Below, one piece after another: positions 55,866-64,000 of a stretch of DNA of 64,000 nt. The translations under genes and the position numbers were made by a program. The stretch's first letter is position 1, and each line of letters begins with the position of its first letter. The notes below the pieces were generated by a model that ran no database searches, was not told where the DNA came from, and worked only from the letters and a program-made list of their open reading frames with translations. Origin of the DNA: Bisporella sp. PMI_857 (lineage: Eukaryota; Ascomycota; Leotiomycetes; Helotiales; Helotiaceae); NCBI GenBank assembly GCA_021307315.1, contig JAJSPD010000001.1, positions 1,488,001 to 1,552,000 on the forward strand. The letters are read 5' to 3'.

Positions 55866-58800
55866 TTATCGTCGTTTCTCCTTGACCGCCCACTCTAGCT
55901 TTCGTATACTAGCCTGTAAGCCCACACCCTTCTCAGAATTCGCCTCAAGCCAGCTCTCCATTTTCTCCCTTACACCTTTCATTCCCTTCAGGACTGGCAT
56001 CTTTGTCCCCTCTTCGCCCTCGACATGCAGAGAAGGATTAAGCAGCAGATCAAAGACTTCGTTCCAGATCTCCGTCTGCCAATACCGCTTCAATCCTTCT
56101 TTGATCCGCCACTTCTTACTACTTCCTGCTCCAAGACCAGCCCCCTTATCAGCAACGGTATCAATATACTTGCCAAAGAGCATAGAATGAATGATGCCCC
56201 CCAGACCATGATAGTCAATCTGGTATGTCCAAGGACGGAGCTCACGCATTTCGGCGCAGTCAGCTGGGCCGGTCTTCCAGTCTGCGATGAATTGTACGTC
56301 TGGATGGAAGGCTTTCATATCAATGCCTCGCCCGAAGTCAATGAGCGCGACCCCTTTCTTGTTCCAGCCGCCGGTGCCATCCCGTCGGTATTTGCTTGAC
56401 CACACATCTGAATCTGACAGCTGATCAAGTCTGACGAGACAATTATCTGCTTTCAGATCACCGTGGAGAATGCCTTTCGCGTGAAGGGCCTCGATTGTGC
56501 GGAAGAGTTCGATGGCAAAGAACATTACCAGTGTTTCGTCCATAACCCCGCCTGCAGCTGTTGAATCCGCACGGGCGATGTTGATGAGATCGAGGAGGGT
56601 TCCTTGCTCACAGTATTCCTCAATGAGATAACACTCATCAGCATATAAATGCATTTCATACACATTGATAATGCTCTCGGCAGCACGGGAAACGCCTAGT
56701 CTGCGTTTTGCTTGCCGCATGATGTAGAACTCCCACGCCGTAGGTGGATCCTCCATCTTCAATGCTTCAAGATTCCTACGGCCAAGGCTGTCAAAAGCTC
56801 CCTTCCCCATAATGGCTTGTGGAACATCTTCCGAATCCACGACCTCTTCATCTGCGACGTTTTCAACAAGGTACACTGGAGCAAATGCACCAGCTCCAAG
56901 CTCCCTTTTCAGCATATACTGCCTATCGCTACCTGGAAAGCGTAGTATTGGTGGCATTGCTAGATTAGTCGATGTTTTGTCGCTAGAATTTTTGCTCATT
57001 TTGGCCATTGCCTTTGCATACTTTTTGATTTCGGTGCTCCGGCTCCGTGTCTCATCTCGCTGTTCAAAGTAGCCCTCATATGTACTTATTGGAGGTTGGA
57101 GGCTTTGAAATATGAGGTTTCGAGTATATTCATCGACTGGATTGCATTGAGCATCCTTTATAATTGGACCTTTCGGGACAATTCCTTTGGCTAAATCCCC
57201 TCCAACGGCCTGTACATTCGCAGCTGTAGGCGGATTCTTGTTGGACTTGACGCTCTTCCCCAGTTGTGGCTGCGCTATCCTTGCGGGTATGGCCTCGTTT
57301 ACAATTTCTGCGAAAGGGCTACTATCAAGAGCCTCAAGCCGCACTGGAGGTTTTCTGGATCCATTCTCTTTGCTTGGGGTCTTGGAGTTGAAATAATCCT
57401 TCTCTTCCCTTACTGTATTGATTCCCAAAGAAGATTCAGTCTTCTCCGCGATTGGCGTCATGAAAGGTAGTCGATTCTGTGATACTTGCAAGGGATCACG
57501 GTACGGTCGAGTTGGGGCGACATAGTCCTCCGGAGGTATAGGCACAAACATCGTCCTCGGATTCGCAGGCAAATCTGGTGAAACGGGTGTAATAAGCTCA
57601 TCTTCTTGTGTGTTCCCGGTTGGGACTTTAATCTCAACGAAGCTTTCTAGATCTTCATCTTCTACGTCCGTAGATCTTGAAGCTCGAGTATCTTCATCTT
57701 CGTCATCGATGTTTGGAATGTGCTTTCTAGCAGTAAACTCGGACCATTCGCTAACACTCTTGACATCTGAAGTCTCATCATCCATTCCAGTCTGCGAAGT
57801 CTCGTCGTCGTCGTCATCTCCTGCTTCACTCGTCGTTAATAGCCTTCCAGTGCCGGTGCTCTCACCACCACTGGTATAATCCCCGTCAGTCATTTCACCA
57901 TCATCATCGCTGTCCTCCTCTTCTTCATCTTCGTTTGATGATTTCAAAGGTTGACTGAACAGATCGTAAATCTCATCTGTTGCAGCACGGGTATGGAGGG
58001 TCATCGTCTGCTCTTTTGAGCCTTTCCGTTTCGTCATCTTCTTTCCTGAGGGTGACGAAAGCTTTGCCTTGACTTGGAAATGTTAGTGCGAGTAAACAGA
58101 CTGCACAGGTCCAACTTACTTATTTGTGTTTCATTCACCTCCTTAATCTTCATCCTGCGGCGTCTTCCTTCAGGACCATGCTCTTTAGTCGCCCCATTTT
58201 CATCCAACAAACGAGGTCCACTATCAATTACAAGCTTTTCCGAGACTTCTCGGCTTACAGCCTCAACACTCATGTTTAACTCACTTGTATTATTAATCGA
58301 CTGGGAAGAGATATCGTCGCTTGCTGAAGTTTCTGGTTGCCATACTTTCTGGAGCCAGCCATGATGACGGGCGATCATCTCCTCGAAGCACAATTCAGTT
58401 CCCAAGATACTTGGGGTAGGATATAATTCCTCGAGGTTAACAAATACATGTTCACTTCTACCATTTTTGGGATTAACTGTCACTCGCTGTATCGAAGGAG
58501 CAGAAATCTGCGGGTATTGAATTTGAGAAGACTGTAATACAAAAACGCCAATTCGCCAAACATTAGTCCTATGATCATCAACATATGCATGGTATTGGGT
58601 TGAATAAAATCCGACTCACCTCGTCCTTGAACACCGGGATTTTAGTACTACTTTTCTTTCCTCCAGCCTTAAGTGTCTCCCCAACCCAAGGTTTGGGCTC
58701 CATTACATTTTCCTTTTTGCGATCTGCCAGAGAACCAATACTTTCCCACCCTTTTGTGCCCTCTCCTGCAACAGCTGGCGCGGCATTATCCGCATCCGAG

Positions 58801-59597
58801 AATATTTGAAGCTTCTGCCGTCCACTCTTAGATATTGAACCCCCGACGCCGGAATTCGGTCGGGGTGCTTGAGGGTCTCTGGGTAGAGGAGCAGCAAAAG
58901 GGTCGATTTTAGCTGCTAGAGCAGGCCGCACTGTAGGTAGTGCTGGAGAAGAGGGCTCATTAGCGTTCTGTGGCCGCGCCGTAAAGCGCTCTTGGAACTC
59001 ATTGTATTTTCGTAATAACCGTGGCGCGGGTCTGGCTTCCTTATCTATGCCCAGCTTATACACTTCTTCTGCTTGTACCCATCGATCAGCGCCTTCTAGC
59101 CAGGCGGCGAATTCCTCATAGAAGAGTGCTAATCCTTCTCCGATGTTGTGGCGCGCAAGAAAAGCAAACGTCTCACGTGGAGCCTCGGAGAAAAGTCTAA
59201 TATAGGTGAGCCAAAGCTTCAAGTACTTAGGATCATTCTTGTATTGTGCGGAGTTAAGGAAGGTCTTTGTAGCGCGTTCGAGAAGCGGAAGAAGCTGGGA
59301 TGCAGGAGTTGCTTGTGCTGAGGGGTAAGCATCTAGAGTCCATCGTACATATCGATCGTAGATATCTAATGGATCATCTGATTCGGCAATATTCAATAAT
59401 TCTGCCTCGTATTCTTGCCGTATCGCATCATTGAGGTTTTTGGTATCGGAAGGAGTTGGTGTTGATAGCGCGTGAAGAGGCGAAGGAGAAAATAGATTTG
59501 CAAGAGTTCGTGCTGATCGTCCTTGAGGTAAGGACTGTATGTTTTCTTTCTGGTTCTCGATAATTTCAAAGTCGATCAGGTCTTCGGAGACAGACAT
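55866..59597 (-). CDS. BUB1: Spindle-assembly checkpoint kinase BUB1 (BUB1/Mad3 family)
   Basis: Exons 59597-58620, 58531-58120 and 58072-55866 give 1198 residues. BUB1 acts at kinetochores, delaying anaphase and phosphorylating histone H2A. The N-terminus has a KEN box (ENQKENIQ, near residue 17). The Mad3/BUB1 TPR region follows at about 55-205 (PLDIYDRYVRWTLDAYPSAQ, then LWLTYIRLFSEAPRETFAFL). The middle is long and acidic, with a second KEN (TPSKENGS). The kinase domain starts near residue 845 (ELGAGAFAPVYLVE) and has HGDLKADNCLV near 1000 and DFGRGID, so catalytic motifs are present. A motif of the family, ATDEIYDLFSQPL, lies near residue 495. Introns are 88 and 47 bp. Confidence 0.94.
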
Positions 59598-60388
59598 CTT
59601 GTCGTATTGGTGTCGTTTGGCGGATTGTCGTTAATGATTGAGTCCACGAGTTGTTGTTGATAACAGTGTTGATGGACACGATTGCGTTGCTCTGACAACG
59701 ACTGGAGCCTCCACTTTCTACCCCAGTTCATTGCATGGAATGACGAAAATTCAACCATCGCGCTGAACTTTCCGGCCTTATCCTCAGACAATCCACAATA
59801 AAAAATTAGCCAATTAAACAACAAATAGTGGCTCATATGAATTTTATTGGCGTTAAATTCCACCTACATAGAAAGCAAGGCAACAAACCGCTTAACTTCA
59901 CATTTTTAATGCCCCTTTCGAATGAGCCAGTCATTTACATCGACCCATGTTATGTAACTGAGAGTACTGCTTGCGATTTCAAAGCAGATCTTCGCAGATT
60001 TTCAAAGGCGAACTGCATGTAGGGTCAGACAAACGAAGAGTCTAATCGGCGGAAGTAGTTGACTTCCGACACGAAGATAGTCATGTGTTAGATCAAGAAA
60101 AACATGCATAATTGGTTTCTTGATTATCTATTAGATTGGCTTTCTTTGCCTATCATCGCTTTTATATTCTGGTTAATGCGTGGTTGGATATTTATATCTG
60201 TCCAGTACCTCTAGACAATGTTTCGTCAAAATAACATACAGACGATAGTCCCTGTACTTCAAAATCATGCCAATATACTACTTACCACGCGGCTGCTTAT
60301 TAGACGACAGTCTCTATGCCAGATGAATTGTGCTCAAGAGGGGGACTAGGTGCACCGAGCTTCTATGTCTATATCTCTAATACATATT
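59598..60388. other. BUB1 upstream / glycosyltransferase downstream spacer
   Basis: About 790 bp. No supported ORF or structured repeat. It presumably contains the BUB1 promoter. Confidence 0.5.
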
Positions 60389-61482
60389 TTATACTTCTCC
60401 ATCAATCTTCGCAACGCTCTTAGGCTTGTCATTATCCAACTTCATTCCCAAAATCATCTTCACCTCCGGGCAATACTCAAAAATGTGTTCTACCTGCCTC
60501 TCGTCATCCCATATCTGCTCATGATGCACTCCCAACCAGCCAACATGATAGCCTAGCGGCGCCTCATCCCATACACTCTCAACACTAAAGCTCTTACTTA
60601 CAGTTGCGTTGGCCATATTTGATCCCTTCAACGCACGCAACTTTTGGCTCAACCACAGATCCTCTAGAGCACCATCTCCATCTTTCCTTCTTTCCTTTTC
60701 TAGGACCTTCAGGATACTTTTTACGTTCCGTAGTGAGAGGCCGCCATTGCCACCCCATTGTGAATCTTTGGACCAAGGAGCTCCAACCCAATCGTAGGAG
60801 AGGTAGTCGTTAAGCGTTCGGGGAGCATTCGTGCAGAAGATAGAGTCAGGTTGGAAGACAAGCAAGTGCTCAGCAGGCAATAGGTGGTGAGTATAGAGGT
60901 GGGGGTCAGTGAACATCTGGGAGATGGTTTCACGTGAGGTGAGAGTATAGTTGGTGGGGAGGGGGACGATGGATAGCTTGGAAGTGCTTTCAAGGTCGCG
61001 TATACGTGGGGAGGAGCGCATATGTTTTACTGTAAAGAGAATTCAGTAAGTTACTATGTCCTCGGATAGAAATACTAGCGTGTAAGGGTGCTAAGTAGTT
61101 GCTAGAAGAAAATTACTTACTTGCAGATGGTGAGCCCATGAATTTAAATGTCCATTCCGGCGGAATGGTAGCGACCATATGCGAGAACAACGCCGGAAGA
61201 TGGGGAAGCGGCCGAGTTTCCACAAGGAAGGCTAGTTTTCTGGGGTCGAATGGTGATGGAGGTGGGGGACATGTTGGGGTGATGGATAGAGTAGGAGAGT
61301 CCGTATAACGAGATAATGGAACGATTGTGTTCCAGAAACTATTTTGATATACATTAGATGCTACTTTGAGGAAAGTGGGAAAAGCCTTACGTATAATAAA
61401 ATACACCCAACAGGATAAGAACCAAAAGTGTGCCACTTGTGATAGACTGTTGTCTTACAACAGGTACCTCAATTTTAACCAT
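60389..61482 (-). CDS. DUF5672 glycosyltransferase-like type II membrane protein
   Basis: Exons 61482-61391, 61338-61121 and 61029-60389 give 316 residues. The N-terminus has a single signal anchor (GTLLVLILLGVFYYTF, ~residues 17-32), implying a Golgi/ER lumenal catalytic domain. The domain reads KLAFLVETRPLPHLPALFSH, then EHLLVFQPDSIFCTNAPRTL, YDWVGAPWSKDSQWGGNGGL and SLRNVKSILK. These are the FQ.DS, D(Y/W)VGAPW and GNGGLSLR blocks of DUF5672. The substrate is unknown. The exon 1 start was chosen because it supplies the membrane anchor and a phase-2 GTAAGG donor. Confidence 0.82.
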
Positions 61483-62880
61483 TTCAAAAACCTATGCGGG
61501 TCTATGTCGAAGGCCAAGGACTACAATGCCGTCGACCCATACAATACTGTGAGACTGGCAAATTTGAGGACATTAACTTGATTCTGTTAAAAATGTAAAT
61601 AGGTTTCAAAGACTTCGAAAACCTCGAAAGCCTCAGATCAGACCAAAAAAAAGGCGATTACGTGTGTCACAACTAATAGTGGGCACCACAGCTTGAATAA
61701 TTAAGCTTTCTCCCCCTGAAAGAAGCGACGGGAAGGGTGGAGATGAACCGTCTTCGGGTAGCTTGGCTGTTCGCTCCAAATAATTGAAATTCTGTGCAAT
61801 TATCAGACTGTTCCAGAATGGATAATATGTGGGATATATCAACAACGTTCCCTTCCAAGTTCTGACTATTCGTCTAATAGCATTTTTGTCTGTCCCGTGG
61901 CAGGTTTCCAAATTAAGAAATTTTCGCTTTAGTGTTGTTTGATCAGCGAGGCGATGTTTTCAGATCCCCACTACCCATGGGCTGACGTAGACTTTGTCGT
62001 CAGCCAGTTTTGGGTTCGTTCCCTAAGATCGAGATCAACAAACACAAGTTGGTACAACGGAGAATTACTTTTCATGATGTTTGGGTTGAAGTACAGTAGA
62101 AGATAGACGGAAATCTGAGACCAAATCAGATATTGAAAGAATATTTTTCGGGCTGGCTCAAGCAAGGACACCAATATCATACACATCACTCACCCCAACT
62201 CAATAGAACGTAAGAAGCAACTCATCGTAAGCAGTTTCTGCTGGTCTCACAATCAAAGTCACCACCATTCAACTCATCCCACCTATCTCGCACCTAAAAA
62301 CTTGCACAGCATCAGATGAAGGTTCATGAAAGACAGGATTGCAAGATTCCCCAAGCATCAAATTTTCAAGCACCCTAATCAGATGTCTGCCATCGAGGTT
62401 TAGCGGGGACGTCGATGGCTCGATTCAAACGCAGCTCCCTCCCCCACCCAACAAAAATAAGGTCAACTACCAGAATCGATCAGACAGGCACTTGTCTAGA
62501 CATAAATTAACTTAAATTAAGCATGAGAAGAATAACTCCTATAAACGAAGCAAATAGATCTTGTACGCTGTAGCATACCTCGGAGTGTTTAGGACGACTA
62601 CTGAAGGTGCATGAAATAGACAATATGCATGTTCTTTCTTAAAACTCGAGGTTGGCAATGAGTAAAATAGACGCTATTTTGTGAACACCTATAGCCTGAT
62701 GACATGAACCCTATGATTCAGCCCTGAGGTCATCTAGCCGCGGCATTTTAGCACCCAGGTTGGAGCAATGCTTGACAGACGCCATCCCCCCTAATTGAAC
62801 TCGGTACTTTCAACGCTCCATAACAAATATGTGCCTGATCGTGCCGGTGGCAGTATGTTATACATAGTTCTATAAAATTA
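61483..62880. other. Intergenic, 1.4 kb, no supported gene
   Basis: Minus frames at 61633-61911 and 61971-62189 are short and featureless. No repeat or RNA gene was noted. Confidence 0.45.
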
Positions 62881-64000
62881 TTAATGGCTGCAGCCTCCGT
62901 CACTATCATCAGAGTCCTCGTCCTCTTGTTTTTTCGTCTTCTTCTTCTTCGAAGTGCCTTTCTTAAACATCGTATCAATAGTTTTCTGCTGCTTCTTAAC
63001 CACCTGGGCTTGAAATTTCTTCCTCTCTTCTGCTCCGATCTCCTGTAAACGTTGTTCTTCCTTCTTGAAATCCTCGGTCTCCGTATCTGTACCAATGAGG
63101 CCTTCTAACAACTTGATTTCTGTTGCCCAAATACTCTTGTCCTCAATAACCTTGCCATCAGGACCTTTCATGTCAATTGGGGTCTCCAGAACCATTGGAA
63201 GGTGCTGGAACGGCTCGTAATTGACGACATTATGGAACGCCTTTAGGCCAAGAAATCCCGTTCCGATGTTTGCATGCAGATCCCGGTTCGAGGAGAATGG
63301 CGCTTTACTATCGTTCAAGTGTAAAGCCCTCAGATAGTGCATCCCGACTATTGTCCCAAAGCTATCCATTGTCTTCTTGAACTCTTCTGGTGAGCGTAAA
63401 TCATACCCTGCTGCAAATGTGTGACATGTATCGATACAAACGCCAACTCTCGATTTGTCATCGATGAGCTCGATTATGTCCCGCAGGTCTTCCCATTTTG
63501 ATCCTATAACATTACCAGCACCCGCCATATTCTCTAATACGGTAACAACTGCCTTTGTCGCTTTGTGCGCCTTGTTGAGCTGAGCAGCAATACGCGCAAT
63601 GGCGTCCGGACGAGGATGAGGTCCCGTATTACCAGGGTGAAAATTATACAGCTTGATGCCGAGAGCTTCACAGCGCTGCAGATCATCCAGGAAACAGTCG
63701 TATGCTTGCTTGGCCTTCTCGGGTTCAGCTTGGGCTAGATTGACAAGATATGACCCATGCGGCAGCACATGCTTCGCCGCATCATATTTGTATTCCTCAC
63801 AGAACTTCTTGAACTGATCTCGCGCCTCGTCTGATAATGCAGGGGAAATCCATTTTCGTTGTGATTTGAGGAACAGTGCAAACGAGTTACCTCCAATATG
63901 AAGTGCATTATTGATCGAATTTTGTACACCTGAATAAAATATAATCAGACAAAAGGCACAATCATCACAAGAAGCTAATAGCATATCTCACCTCCTGCTC
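62881..64000 (-). CDS. APN1: AP endonuclease IV family DNA-repair enzyme (APN1), 5' end outside window
   Basis: It cleaves abasic sites in base-excision repair. The exon at 63929-62881 follows a 62-bp intron. The preceding exon continues off the window edge (64000-63992) and supplies the AGG that completes AGGVQNSINNALHIGGNSFA. Endonuclease IV motifs with zinc ligands are all present: FLKSQRKW, HGSYLVNLA, LYNFHPGNTG, VLENMAGAGN, VGVCIDTCHTFAAGYD, ALHLNDSK, LHANIGTGFLG and LETP. The C-terminal ~65 residues are a charged Lys/Glu/Asp-rich tail with KKKKTKK, a likely nuclear signal, typical of fungal APN1. About 350 residues are inside the window. Confidence 0.93.

Overview
The window is nuclear DNA of a filamentous ascomycete (Pezizomycotina). 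Short GT-AG introns with CTAAC/CTAAT branch sites, micro-exons, HET and NACHT-WD40 genes, and several unmistakable fungal housekeeping genes support this. The gene set and style would fit a leotiomycete, but the sequence alone does not fix the class.

Layout. 0.3-2.3 kb: a decayed HET-domain gene. 3.2-15.4 kb: a compact, intact housekeeping block with PYM, complex III subunit QCR9, the N-end-rule E3 ligase UBR1, a nucleoside hydrolase and the splicing factor RED/IK. 15.8-24.9 kb: an accessory segment bounded by a pair of 38-bp inverted repeats. It holds a broken PD-(D/E)XK-like gene and a divergent pair: an NLR (NACHT-WD40, minus strand) and a HeLo-domain protein (plus strand). The NLR N-terminus and the HeLo protein C-terminus carry the same HET-s-type amyloid motif, so the pair reads as a NWD2/HET-S programmed-cell-death signalling module. 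26.8-29.1 kb: an intact DUF2235 alpha/beta-hydrolase gene.

29.4-32.7 kb is a mobile-element hub. It has a 0.7-kb foldback element with 83-bp perfect inverted arms and a possible 9-bp target duplication, a tRNA-Pro-like sequence with a ~54-nt insertion, and an apparently intact six-exon DUF3435 tyrosine recombinase, the family that includes Starship captains. 33-54 kb is a long A+T-rich stretch of decayed genes: UbiA prenyltransferase, a second NLR N-terminus with the same amyloid motif, a PAQR receptor, an NB/TPR-like protein, folylpolyglutamate-synthase-like fragments and a transcription-factor fragment. A small secreted protein and a few unrecognised ORFs sit among them.

55.1-64.0 kb returns to housekeeping content: an orphan two-exon gene, the spindle-checkpoint kinase BUB1, a DUF5672 glycosyltransferase and the 3' part of the AP endonuclease APN1. 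The window therefore shows two conserved gene blocks separated by about 40 kb of fast-evolving, transposon-marked DNA enriched in self/non-self recognition genes. Splice sites were placed by eye and no database search was possible.
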